Below are positions 1 to 10,893 of a stretch of DNA of 64,000 bases, in pieces. Source of the DNA: Isoetes taiwanensis (lineage: Eukaryota; Streptophyta; Lycopodiopsida; Isoetales; Isoetaceae); assembly GCA_021234155.1 (NCBI GenBank), contig JAJEKV010000052.1:8543358-8607357 (forward strand). The letters are read 5' to 3'. The position numbers were made by a program, and so were the translations under genes. A model generated the notes under the pieces. That model did not search any database and was not told the origin of the DNA. It was given only the letters and a program-made list of their open reading frames with translations. Each line of letters begins with the position of its first letter. The stretch's first letter is position 1.

Positions 1-1243
1 CATAGCCACGGCTTGCTCTTACGTCCCTTGCCATCTAGAAAGCGTAACCGTAAAGCGAAAGTATCGACAAAAAGAGCGGTTTATTCTGCACGCCATGCCT
101 CTGCCCGAATCCACGCTGCATGCTAAAACACATTCTTTGTGGCTTGTACTGCGCCCTAATCTTGCACTCTAATGCTTGGCGGTGCGGTTAACCCGTTCCC
201 ACACCAAAATTTACCTGGCAACAATGGCGGCCAGAGAGTTTACGGTAAGAGTAGGTTTGGGCGATCCTGACATATCTTAGGTATATTCCAGCATATACCT
301 AGGATATGCCAAAAGCCCACATAAACAAGGGTTTGCCCCCTAGGGGCAACCCAAAAAGTTTTTGTCAAAATAAGTCCAATAGTTTTAGTTTCAAACAATT
401 TCTATAATGCATAATTTTCATTCCAGATAATCGTCCTTAGTAGGAGACGAACCTTTATCAGTGGGCTCATTGTGCTCTTCGTCTTCGCTAACCTATGTAA
501 AAAAGAGAACAAGAACTTCGTCAATTCTCAAAATTTATTCAATTTGCCATGCAAAAGAACATAAAAGCTAGAATAGAAACTAAACTCCTAGTTGAAAACA
601 AATATGAGGTATTACTATTTCAATGCTGCTCAAGAACATTGCCGAAAATAAGTTGCTGGAACACATTGAAACTAAATTTAATGATATGTATGAAGACAAC
701 AAGGTATCAGGAACGTGTTATACAAGTGCTCGTGAAAGTGAATAAGAGAATATAGTAAATAAATTGAGGAGCATAATATTTGAATTCTAGAGCAAGGCAT
801 CTGATTTAGAAACATCACTTCATGCATTAGATACAAAAGAACCTAGAGTTCAGACTTAAGAGGCAAAAGGTAGTAGATTTCAGATTTTAGCAGAACCAAA
901 AGGTAGTATCTGTCTCTGCCTTTCTGACTTGTTTATGTATACATGCTCAATTCTGTTTACAAATTCCTAGCAGAATCTAGCTATCTTAAGATGTTCAAAT
1001 TTGGCCAGATATATGCCTTCTTCCTTTTTCATGGAAAAATAATCAGAGTAAATCCAGTGAAGCCAAGCACAGGAGTTTTGAGCTAGTTGTGATAGTAAAT
1101 GTGATGGTATATAGCATACTGTCATATCGTCAGCAGCATATTCATTTGGTCACTTATACATTTTGTCGCTGCCCTGAATCATGGCCACTTGCCAATTTTA
1201 TACTGGCATTTTAACAATTAAATCTAATACAACAATGGTCACA
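1..1243. other. Unassigned AT-rich sequence
   Basis: I see no supportable gene here. The longest open frame (549-755, 68 codons) has no recognisable motif. The only structure I can point to is the short hairpin listed separately at 271-308. Confidence 0.4.
271..308. repeat. Short hairpin, 16-bp arms
   Basis: Arms at 271-286 and 293-308 are reverse complements with one mismatch, around a 6-nt loop. No T-run follows, so it is not an obvious terminator. Function unknown. Confidence 0.5.
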
Positions 1244-1963
1244 ATGTTGACGAAATAAATAGTACATCTAAAGCTTCCAGATATTCAAATTCCAAAAGAT
1301 GTCTTTCTCACAAACTATGTGCTAGAAAGGGCATTGCAATACTGGGATAGGACCTGCATGATTGATGGAAGATCTGGCAGGCAGTATACATATGGAGAAA
1401 TCGAAATGATTTCGAGGCGTGCGTCTACTAGTTTGGTAAAATAGGGAATTTAGAAGGGAGATGTTGTAATGTTGCATCTTCATAATTGTCCAGAATTGTA
1501 TTGGCATTTCTTGGCATTGCTGCTATGGGAGCACTTGCTACTACTGCAAATTCGTTCTATACGCCTCTTATGTGGCAAAACAAGTTCATGACTCCAAAGC
1601 AAAACTTGTCATTACACAAATCCTAACCTGTATTGAAATACCAGAGACGTGGTCCTTTGCATGCTGCCATTATTCCACATATACTCTTTCAATTCAGATT
1701 TCCTCGGTTCTCTTAGGGCGGGTGCCACTTTATTAATTATGCCAAAGTTTGAAGTTGTAGAAACGTTGGAACTCATTCAGAAGCACAAAATCATGATTGC
1801 ACCATTTGTGCCTCCCATTATATTTGTAATTGCAAAAAATCCTGTTGTCCTCAACTATAATTTGTCAAGCATTAGAATAGTACTCTCAGGAGCAGCTCCT
1901 TTAGGCGAAGATTTGGAGGATGCATTTCGTGAAATGCTTTATTGTGCAATTCTTGGCCAGGTA
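1244..1963 (+). pseudogene. 4CL: 4-coumarate:CoA ligase (4CL) pseudogene, internally deleted
   Basis: 4CL activates hydroxycinnamic acids to CoA thioesters in phenylpropanoid metabolism. Two blocks match the family. 1274-1624 gives the N-terminal region (LPDIQIPKDVFLTNYVLE, then a YTYGEIEMISRRAS stretch), with in-frame stops, including TAA at 1256 and TAG near 1441. 1641-1963 gives the central region (VLCMLPLFHIYSFNS, IAPFVPPIIFVIAKNPVV, VLSGAAPLGEDLEDAFRE). The roughly 110 residues between them, including the AMP-binding loop SSGTTGLPKG, are absent. Similarity stops at LGQ followed by a good splice donor (CCAG/gtaagg); I see no downstream exons, so the C-terminal half is lost. The family assignment is firm; the copy cannot make a working enzyme. 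Confidence 0.85.
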
Positions 1964-3080
1964 AGGTTCTAGATTTGCAAGCCTATCCGTTCAACCTGTT
2001 AGTGCATGATTCTATGTTGATAGTAGATATGCGAAGGAGATTCAGAGCACAAGCCAGATACAAACTTCAGGATATATACACCCATAGAAAAATGCCCTAT
2101 GGTTATAATAAATGTCCTATGGCTGATTGCTCAAGGGTCAATAAATGCGATGGGTATAGTAGCCATTCACGGAGTGCAATGAGGATGGCAGTATGAGCTA
2201 CAAGTGGAGGCATGCAAATATGCAGTTTCGAGATGGTATTTGGATATTAGCATAAGCTAAACAATGTCATTGGGAATCAATTAGACTTCATCTGCGAAGC
2301 AACAATTCAGTTCTCTATACTGAAGTTGCAATATCACATTAACACAACCCGATGCCCTTTACAAAGGACTCTATCAGAATACAACATAGCTCCAATTTTG
2401 CGAGTACATAATTTGGAAGAGAAAAAGTAAAAAATGTTTTACTAGAGGTCAAAATGTAAATTGCTGCTCAAGATTAGAAATGCATATTATTGGAATAGTA
2501 TAAGAGTTTATACTGCTTTAGATCATATGAATGTAGAACATATATAGAGTACTGATGCTTGGTATGGAGAATCCTTTTGCAAATGAAAGATTCATCTCTT
2601 GAAGGAGTAAGCAGCTCATCAAGAACCAAGTTGACAAGGGGAGGTAAGCTTGTCCACTTTTGGAACAAGATCAATAAAAAGACCATGATCAGAATTGACT
2701 ATGCTAGATACTTGGAAGTAGATGATGTAGAAGAGAGAACTTACAATGCCAAAAAACACGTGAATTACATAACACAAAGAGATAACAACCATTACACGAT
2801 CTCAGTTAAAGACAAAACCTGGATTCTCTTGTCTTGACTTTCTGCATTTTGCATCGGGCAGAACATATTCTAGCCATATAAGCGTATGCATTATGCTTAT
2901 TAGAAGGTGCTTAGAGCTGATCTTAAAAAGGACCTATGTGGACACTGATGCACTGCCTTGTAGTCTAGAAGACACCCATAAACATGGGATGGGCATTGCT
3001 GCAGCAGGACAATGGAAACAACGGAGAATGTAGTGATGAGGCCATTAAACTCTTTGGCATTCCTATGGGTATACATATTT
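1964..3080. other. Unassigned sequence left of element 1
   Basis: No recognisable gene. An open frame at 2559-2837 (92 codons, plus strand) has no motif I know. The sequence at about 2900-3085 continues directly into the DNA right of 16031 if element 1 is removed, because the element sits between two copies of ctacc. Confidence 0.4.
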
Positions 3081-3085
3081 CTACC
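3081..3085. repeat. Target-site duplication, left copy (ctacc)
   Basis: ctacc directly precedes the TG that opens the left LTR and recurs at 16027-16031 after the CA that closes the right LTR. A 5-bp duplication is the usual footprint of Ty3/gypsy integrase. Confidence 0.9.
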
Positions 3086-4641
3086 TGTGACGCTCCCTGA
3101 ACATATACGACGCTCGGGTGTATACATATGGAGACTTTCCCCTCCCATGGTAACCATCTAGCCATGAGCAGGGCCCTCCGTCTAACTCGGGCCTTCAATG
3201 GGGCTCCTATGTCGCGGAAGCGTGAATACAAGGTTAGCACACAGCATAATCATATCATAAATACCACCATGAAGGGTGGCACATCCATCCAACTGATAAC
3301 AACAAAGAAGACGCACTTAATACTAGAGAAAACACCCAAAACCCGTGGTTCTACCCCGGCTCAGACTCCAGTGTGGATTGACTGACGGCTAGGTCTCAAG
3401 AGATCAGCAGACCGAGTCTTGGCATGGCGTTGGCTGGCATAGAACATCGGCTAGGGTTGTCCACTCCATCCGCCCCTCCTGTGCACACTTTGCAGATGAG
3501 TCGAATCATGCTATGGCATCCCTATAGCCTTCCGGAGATGCAGACTCAAGGTATCATCCTTCGAGCCTACTACAGGTTTCATGAAGACCTGTCCGATGAG
3601 GCAGGTCGGGGAAGCGTCCCCTTCCAGGATCGCAGCGGTTCCATGGGTGAACTAGAGAATACGTGCCGCATCAGCGACCCCCGCATCCATACCCGACGTA
3701 CTCCCCTAAATCTACTCAAAGTATAGGGTGCCCCATACGGGTCACACCTCTGCACCCAGGGAGTGTCAGACCCATACCCAGCCCTCTACGTGACCGGCTA
3801 TCAGGCCTAGCCCACTGTAGGAGTCCCAGGAGCCTTGTATGTTCGTGCAAGACCCCACCCCCACTTCACCACTGCGTCCCTTCTCTGGTGCTAAGCAATC
3901 CCATAGCATCCATGACTCGGTGGTCTCTTGTGCACAGGCCGCAAGTACTGGAAATTAAAGGAGCTACTAGGAGCATACTAAAGTATATGGCACAGAGGTC
4001 TCTACCCCCCTCTAATCCCTGCTTTACGGAAGTCTAATAGAGATGCTTTCATAGATTCATCCATCCATAATAAAACATAATCCATAATTGAAATGTAATC
4101 CTAAATACCAAAGAAGGGTTAATCCTAAGCAAGAGCAACCAGAGAAGACTCAAAGAACTTGACTGAAGCGCTAGCCTTAGAGATATCAACTAGATTATCT
4201 ACTAACCCGAGTTTCGACTTGATCCATTATCATGAGGCGCCTCCATCTCTCAGTAACCTGGGTGTTCAGCAACAACTTCAACACTGGGGTGTTCAGCAAC
4301 AGTTTCAGGTACTTGGGCGCTCAGCTGCTCCTCCTCCTGGCTCGATTTTGGGGTCAAATGGGATAGTGATCCACCTTGATGGCCCAAGTTAGCATTCCCA
4401 TGCTGGCCAATCGAATTTGGCCAGGTGGCACCTTCCCAAGTAATCAATTAACTTAATTAAACCAATTAGATATTAATTCCTTAATTATAGGTAAGCAACC
4501 TTTAATAATTAATTTAAGATAGCTAAATTAATCCCTTTTAGGTCAACCCCCTAGGTTACAATACCCCATGGTGGCGTACCTTTACTGGGTGACGTGTTAG
4601 TGTATTTATACGTATACCGTATAAATACTTGGAATGTCACA
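3086..4641 (-). repeat. 3' LTR of element 1
   Basis: 1556 bp, opening TGTGACGC and closing GTCACA on the plus strand, so each end carries the expected TG/CA with a short inverted repeat. It aligns with 14422-16026 throughout, except for a 54-bp deletion after position 3193 (bounded by gcc microhomology) and 2-3-bp insertions near 3374 and 3940. Open frames inside it on the plus strand are antisense and shared with the other LTR; I do not regard them as genes. Confidence 0.95.
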
Positions 4642-4654
4642 TTCTCCCCTCCTT
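4642..4654 (-). promoter_or_regulatory. Polypurine tract of element 1
   Basis: On the minus strand this reads AAGGAGGGGAGAA directly before the TGTGAC of the 3' LTR, which is the position and composition of a plus-strand primer. The 480 bp between it and the integrase stop (4655-5132) hold no gene I can see. Confidence 0.85.
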
Positions 4655-5132
4655 AGAAATAATGCTGTCCTCAGCATTAGGGTTAGTCAAAACATATAGG
4701 AAATTATATTATGAAGGAAGGTAATTCCTCATTTCCGAAGGTAATAACATTAAAACTTAAAGTTTAAAACAGTTTAAGCACCGAGGTGCATTTGACATGC
4801 TTATCACAAGAAGGTTCAAGGACCAAAGTCCGATATCAAACATCAGAGTAACAAAAAGGTAACACATGTAAACAAGATAAAACTGGAAAAGTCGGGCCAT
4901 CAGGAAGCCTCTATACATGGGCAGGTCACGTACTACTCACTGACCTGCACATGTGAATACATCAGTATATATAGATAAGATAAATAGGTTGTGGTTGAAG
5001 GGACCACCCCCTATAAGAAATAAAAGAAAAACCTATCTATAAGGGAACCTATCATGCCTATGGTTCGCAATTCATTGCGGCGTAAGGAATGGTCAAGTTC
5101 CCATTATAGCCGAGATGAACACGGCCTATTAA

Positions 5133-6470
5133 CTACATGCTTTCGAAGCAATTCGCGGTCATGCCGATGTTGACAATACACCATGTCCTAGAGAACACGC
5201 AGGTGATCTCATCATCGGTAGCTATTATTAAGCACGATGCATCTACCTCTCTACTGCATGATTCTCGGCGAATCAAGCCTTCAAGCTTACTGCCGGGAGC
5301 GGGGTTGATAGCATCATTGATGGTGCGGCCGTGAGATTCGCGCATGAAGTTCGGATAGTGCTTCTCAAGGTCTATCTTCATTACCCACGTAGCATCCTCA
5401 GCTGGTAAGTGTTTCCACTTGACCAAGTATTGTAGCATTTGACTCCTTCTGATCTGCTTATAGGCTCGATCAAGAAGAGCTTCAGGCACTATATCTAGAT
5501 GCTCTTCTATCATTTCAAGAAGGTTGGGTGTATCCAAGATCTCCTCTGGATCTGGGGTGTGTTGTTTCAGAAGACTCACGTGAAAGACCTTGTGGATCTT
5601 CAAGCGGGGTGGCAATTCCAAGCGGTATGCCTGTTCTCCAACACGTTCAATAATTTTGAACGGCCCAGCCCATCTGGGTGCCAGCTTCTTGCAGTTACCA
5701 ATCTTAAGCTTGGCTTGTTTTACTTTAATCTTAAGCCAAACTGATTCGCCCACCTGGAAGACTCGTGGGGTTCTGTCCTTATCTGCTACACTCTTCTGGC
5801 GACTGCGTGCAGCCAATAAGTAACCACGAACCTCTTCAACCAAAGCTTGCATTTCCAAGAGGAGTTGTTGAGAAACCTCCACCTTAGAAACGGGGTTATG
5901 CCATGTGTCTGGAGTAAGGCATTGATAACCATAATTTATCATAAAGGGAGACATTCTGGAACACTCCTGTTTCATGCTGTTATAGGCAAATTCGACCAGA
6001 TAAATATAGTCAGCCCATTGTGATTGCTTACTCCACACATAACTTCGTAGCATATCCTCTATAATACGATTGGTACGCTCTATCTGACCATCCGTCTGAG
6101 GATGATATGCTGTACTCATAGCAAGCTTGGTTTGGATGGTTGCAAAGAAATCTTTCCAAAATGCACTTACAAATTTGGGATCCCTGTCGGATACAATAAC
6201 TCGTGGCATTCCGTGCAATCTAAAGATCTCCTTTGCAAATAGCAAAGCGGTATCGAAGGCTGTATCCGTGGTACGACATGGCAAGAAATGAGCCATTTTC
6301 GACAATTTGTCAACCACTACCATCAATGCATCATATCCACGGAGAGTTCGTGGAAGGCCCACAATGAAATCCATGGTTATCACTTCCCACTTAGCGTTGG
6401 GCACATCCAGAGGTTGCAACTCTCCTGGAGTCCTTAATTGCTCAGTCTTGGTTTGTTGACACCTTGACAC
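5133..6470 (-). pseudogene. Integrase with C-terminal chromodomain, element 1
   Basis: 445 codons with no internal stop, but no start of its own. It is joined to the upstream frame by a frameshift near 6455, inside the H-H-C-C zinc region (CQQTK). Catalytic core: Asp in MDFIVGLP, Asp in VSDRDPKF, Glu in TDGQIERTNR, the DD35E triad. GPY/F-type C-terminal segment: PRWAGPFKIIERVG. Chromodomain: YLVKWKHLPAEDATW, after a VPEALLDR entry. Chromodomains of chromoviruses are known to bind methylated histone H3 and guide integration to heterochromatin. About 80 residues after the chromodomain match nothing I recognise. The domain itself looks intact; the polyprotein is broken upstream. Confidence 0.92.
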
Positions 6471-8125
6471 TGCTTAATGTACCCGGCAATGTCCTTTTTC
6501 ATAGAAGGCCAGAAATAACTGGAGCGGTAGGTTTTCATGAAACCTGCATGTCCAGCTATAGGGCTGTTGTGTGTGTCATGGAGAATTAGCTTACGTACTC
6601 CTGAAGTCGCAGGTACACACAACTTATCCTTGTAATATAACATATTGCCCTCTTGCTTATATGAACGGAAAGCTTCACGTTCTTTATCTGTGCGGGCTTC
6701 CTTAGCCAAACTATCCCACACCTCACGGAACTCTGGATCCGTGGCCAAAGTCTGCTCTATCTGTTTTCCGAACTCACTAGTGAGTGTGGAAATCGCGTTA
6801 CAATGGGTTCGGGTTACCAAGGGATGGCGTGACAACGCATCCGCAACCACATTGTGTTTCCCAGGCTTATACATAATCTCAAAATCATACTCCTCCAAAA
6901 ATTCCATCCATCTTCTCTGACGGAGGTTGAGATTCGGCTGGGTGGATAGATAACGGAGACTCTGATGATCTGTATCAAGTTGAAATCTTCTACCAAGAAG
7001 GTAGTGTCTCCATATACGCAGAGCGCGGACAATGGCTAACAACTCCTGATCATGGGTAGGGTATCGCTGTTCAGTGTCATTCATTTTCTTTGAATCATAG
7101 GCAATAACCCTATCCTCCTGCGTTAGGACTCCACCCGTAGCAATCTTACGGGCATCCGTTGCTACTAATTTATCCTTTTCGGGATCGGGCAATGTGAGGA
7201 CTGGTGCTGATGTTAAAGCATCCTTAAGCTTCTGAAAACTTCCCTGGACCTTTGCTTTCCAATGCTCAATCCAATCCTTCACTTTCTCGTGCTTTGTAAG
7301 ATCAGTGTGCCAATCCTAAGAAACTTCGGACCTCTGAAACATTAGCTGGAATGGGGCTATCTTTGCTGGATCGGTCGCAATTCCTTCTGCTGAAATGACA
7401 TGTCCCAAATGATCTACCTTCGGAGTGGCAAACTTGCACTTAGAGAACTTGGCAAAAAGCTGGTGACGTCTTAGCTTTTGTAGGGCCAACCGAAGATGTT
7501 TCTCATGCTCCTCCAGAGTCTTACTATAGATGAGAATGTCGTCAAAGAAAATAACAACAAAATCATCCAAGTATTATCGGAAGACATCATTCATCAATCG
7601 CATGAAAGTTGGGGGGGCATTAGTTAATCCAAAAGGCATAACAGTAAATTCATAATGCCCATATCTCATGCGAAAGACAGATTTATGAATGTCCTCCTCT
7701 TTAATTCTTATCTGATGATATCTGGAGCGTAAGTCAATCTTTGAGAAGTACCTGGCCCCTTGCAACTGGTCCATAAGATCGTCTGCTCTAGGCAAAGCAT
7801 AGCGATTTTTGATGGTATGCTTATTGAGCTGGCAATAGTCAATACACATCCTCAAGGAGCCATCCTTCTTCTTAACAAAAAGGATAGGAGCACCAAAAGG
7901 CGAAACACTAGGCCGAATGAAGCCTAGGTTTAATAGCTCCTGAAGTTGCTTCTTAAGCTCTGCCAATTCAGGGGGACTCATACGGTACAGGGCCTTACTG
8001 GTAGGCTTAGTACCTGGTTCCAAAGCTATCTCACATTCTGCTCCTCTGAACGGAGGAAGTTTCTGGATCTCGTCTGGAAAGAGATCACTAAATTCCCTAA
8101 GAAGATTAGCAATGCTTTCTGGCAA
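6434..8125 (-). pseudogene. Reverse transcriptase and RNase H region of pol, element 1
   Basis: One frame runs through the block with two stops: TAA at 7571-7573, where a CAA codon would fit, and TAG at 7316-7318. RT motifs: [41 protein letters not shown] and the catalytic box [11 protein letters not shown]. Just after 7318, part of the RT-RNase H connection (normally ending FLGLAGYYRRFI) is missing, so there is also an internal deletion. RNase H motifs: TDARKIATGGVL, DQELLAIVRAL, LDTDHQSLRYL, NVVADALSRH. The integrase zinc-finger histidines (HDTHNSPIAGHAGF) follow before the frameshift. Clearly Ty3/gypsy; not functional as it stands. Confidence 0.92.
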
Positions 8126-8313
8126 TGCATCGACTACTTGCTTCTGTTTAGCATCTGACTCAATGGAGGCAAGTCGATGTATAAAGTAGCTTATCCTTCA
8201 CGTATAGCCTTACTTAAGCGCACGATGGACATAGATCGCATAATGGGGTTTAATGGATCACCTTTTATAGTTCTGCGGGCTCCATTAGGCTGCGTTGAAG
8301 GTAACCTCCCCTT

Positions 8314-8574
8314 TTAGCGGTCGATATTGGCTTTTGCGGATGCCAAGAATTCCATACCAACAATCGGATCATATTTACCAATATCCATTAACTTTCGGCA
8401 CCCAACGCATGGCCGGTGCACCGGCAAACATTTTAAGGTTAATCGCGACGGCCATGAGTATGTCTGAATTTTCCAGCGGCTAAAGTGGCGGGTTTGGTCG
8501 GGGACCTCAAAGTCGCAAGCTGCAATACAGGCCATTCTAGGAGAAGCAAAATTATGTGTACTTCCCGTATCCAT
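8314..8574 (-). pseudogene. Aspartic protease segment, element 1
   Basis: The active-site box reads MDTGSTHNFASP at the start of this frame and is followed by a GMEFLA-type flap/C-terminal motif (IVGMEFLASA). The Asp-Thr-Gly triad is present. The frame differs from both the zinc-knuckle frame upstream and the RT frame downstream, so the polyprotein is broken on both sides. The gap at 8126-8313 still shows pol-like sequence but no open frame. Confidence 0.8.
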
Positions 8575-8653
8575 AAGAATTATGAAAGGCTTACTTGTCT
8601 ACTTGATCTATGGTGGAAATAACTTGGAAGGTTGACTTTCGGCATTGCGGTTT

Positions 8654-9949
8654 CTATGGTACGCAGGATATGAGGCGCCCGTGAATATACTCGGGAGCCT
8701 CCTCCTCGACAGGTGGTGTAGACTCGAGATCGTCCCAATCGAGGTCGGCCATGGCCAGCTGGGCAGTCTGCGTGACATAAGGGCAATTCTGCATGAAGTG
8801 CCCGGGCCGCATACACCTGTAACATGCTTTATCTCTGCGGAGCTGCTCTCGGGCCTCTTTGGAAATAGACTGTAAGAGGTTCCGAACTTCCTTACCCACA
8901 TTGTTCGGTTTGTCGGGCATGTTGAAGGTGACTTTCTTTTCCTGACGTCCGTTAGAGTTACTGGCGAGAGGGCCCCGACTCGGTGAAACGGCCCTTGTAA
9001 GGTGTGTGCGGCAGTGGCTCGCGTAAGAGGCGGGCGTCAGTGCGGTTTAAGTGGTGCGTCCTCTTCAAGGCTCAATGCCTTAGCCTCAGCCTCAGCAACT
9101 GATTTCGGGTCTATGGCCTTAACCATTCGTTTAATTGATGGGGCCAACCCTTCAATATAGCCCTCCACCGCCCTCTTTTCATTCATTCCTGGCACATACA
9201 ACCTCAAGCACATGAATTCATCGGTGTAGGCCTGGGCCGACATACCCTTACGCTCTAACCTTTGTAAAGGTCTGAATTTGTTGGCATTTGTGTGCCGCGA
9301 GGCACATAATCACGACTTAAAAGCTTTGGCAAACTTTTTGAACTTGCACCTTACGTCCATATGCTTGGCTCTCGCATAGCCCTTCCATCAAATCTGGCGG
9401 CTCTCGTAAGGTTTGTGGTGGCAACCTTTCTGTATCCTTTTACGTCATGCCATAGGATTTTCCAAACTCCTTCATCTCGTCCAACCCGGGACTCGGATTC
9501 AACCGCCTCTAGATTTCCCATCAAACCGGGCCAATTTCCTATTTTTCCATATCTTGGTTATGGTCATCAACCGCCTTCTGGTACTCCTTGTCCGTCGCTT
9601 TGCATGGTCACCCGGATGATCTGACGACTTCGGGAGGACCGCAAGTGGTGATTGTGCGGATGTGGCACTATCCGTAGAGGAACTTCGACGACGTTTGGAA
9701 CGGTGCCTCCTTTTGGGGTGCAGTGCGGTTCAGTCGCGGTGTGGCTCTTTGTGGTGGTGGACTTGGCGGTAACAGAGGTAGCTCCGGCCCATCCTCCTGC
9801 ATATGCTGCGGTGGGTTGGCATTCAACACATAAGCTTGTAGCTCCACTAACTGCCGTTTGATCAACAGGAGTTCCTGTTCAGGCGTTAATCTGCTAGCAC
9901 CTGAGGGTGTCTGCCACGAGGCGTTACGTACACCGTCTATATTGACCAT
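8654..9949 (-). pseudogene. gag of element 1 (nucleocapsid knuckle kept, frames broken)
   Basis: ATG at 9949 opens MVNIDGVRNAS, with a helical LTPEQELLLIKRQLVELQAY segment. The capsid part is visible at 9037-9243 (AYTDEFMCLRLYVPGMNEKRAVEGYIEGL), as in plant gypsy gag. The nucleocapsid zinc knuckle lies near 8800-8840: CYRCMRPGHFMQNC, a perfect CX2CX4HX4C. The pieces are in three frames, so at least two frameshifts separate them, and 9250-9660 is poorly preserved. Gag packages the element RNA. The start has good support because the upstream sequence has no open frame. Confidence 0.85.
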
Positions 9950-9973
9950 AAGAAGGTATAAGGAGAGTTATTG

Positions 9974-9990
9974 TGATACCACGTGTCACA
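9974..9990 (-). promoter_or_regulatory. Possible relic of an LTR end plus primer site, just upstream of gag
   Basis: On the minus strand the sequence TGTGACACG is followed by TGGTATCA, about 25 nt before the gag ATG. TGGTATCA equals the first 8 nt of the real primer site at 14409-14420, and the preceding TGTGACACG resembles an LTR end. This could mark the ancestral LTR/gag junction, with the accessory block inserted to its 5' side, or be chance. Confidence 0.35.
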
Positions 9991-10228
9991 AAGAAAATTA
10001 TTTTAAGTAGGGCTAGGACATAACAATAAAGACATTACAAGAGAATGAAAGAAAAGATCTCTATTATTAAGTCACAGTAACAGTTACATTGGAGATATAT
10101 CCTTAACAAAACTTGGTCATACAGTACAAAAGTAGTGATCGTACACATATTTAGCCACAAGGCTGTACATTAGACAACTTTTAGTCGACACATACTTAGC
10201 CATAAAAGAAAAACTGAAGAGATTAAGA
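9991..10228. other. Noncoding spacer between ORF-C and gag
   Basis: AT-rich spacer with no open frame of note. It would be the leader or intron for gag expression. Confidence 0.4.
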
Positions 10229-10689
10229 CTAGGGCTGCGCAAAAGGGTAGAGGCTGGAGTAGCGGACGCTCTCCCGCACGGCCCTTACTACCTTGTAGCG
10301 AGCCCATGCCTGGATAATAACGTGCTGGTAGTCCAAAGTGGGACTAATGATGAGGAGATTAAAAAGATCTCGTAGTGCAAAAAAAATCTGCCATAAATGG
10401 TCATTAGCATCAGCATAAGCTTCATGCCTCGTCATTTCCCAGTAATCCCAAGTTCGTCGAAGAGTTTGTTGTAATTGTTCAAAGGCACGTTCTCGGAGAA
10501 TGTTGACTATTTCCAATCCTTTAGCTGAATCATAGGGCTCTCCTTCCACCACGAGTTGCCCTTCTTCGTAGTCATCCTCCCGATCTGGATACTCCCCATA
10601 GCATTGACCGTAGTCTTGGTCGGGAGGTCCTGGATCGTCCCTTCGTATGTCATTGGTGATTCTTTCCTCGATCTCTGTGAGGTCGTCGT
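10229..10689 (-). CDS. ORF-C: acidic accessory protein of element 1, unknown family
   Basis: An open frame of about 154 codons with no ATG near its 5' end. The first in-frame ATG is deep inside (MTRHEAYADAND). Its 5' edge coincides with a good splice acceptor (gccgtcttgcag/ACGACGAC at 10692/10689), so it may be a spliced exon joined to an upstream ORF or leader. The first third is strongly acidic (DDDLTEIEERITNDIRRDD, DREDDYEEGQ); the rest looks helical (LRERAFEQLQQTLRRTWDYW, VIIQAWARYKVVRAVRESV). No known domain. It lies between ORF-B and gag on the same strand. Element 2 has no visible equivalent next to its gag. Confidence 0.55.
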
Positions 10690-10893
10690 CTGCAAGACGG
10701 CAAGAATGAATATACAATGTGGAACAATTTCTTATACTCTAAACTCTAATAGATACAAGGAAGTATCATGGAAAACAATTTGATTGTATTCAACGATACA
10801 ATAGAAAATGGCACATATATTGTATGATGGCTAAGAAAAATGCCAATTCAAAAATTACAACTATACGCAGTACAAAGATGTGAAAAAAAATGT

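Noticed and set aside
3128-4447. Several 65-124-codon frames in the left LTR
   Set aside because: LTR sequence; frames are on both strands and shared only because the LTRs are duplicates.
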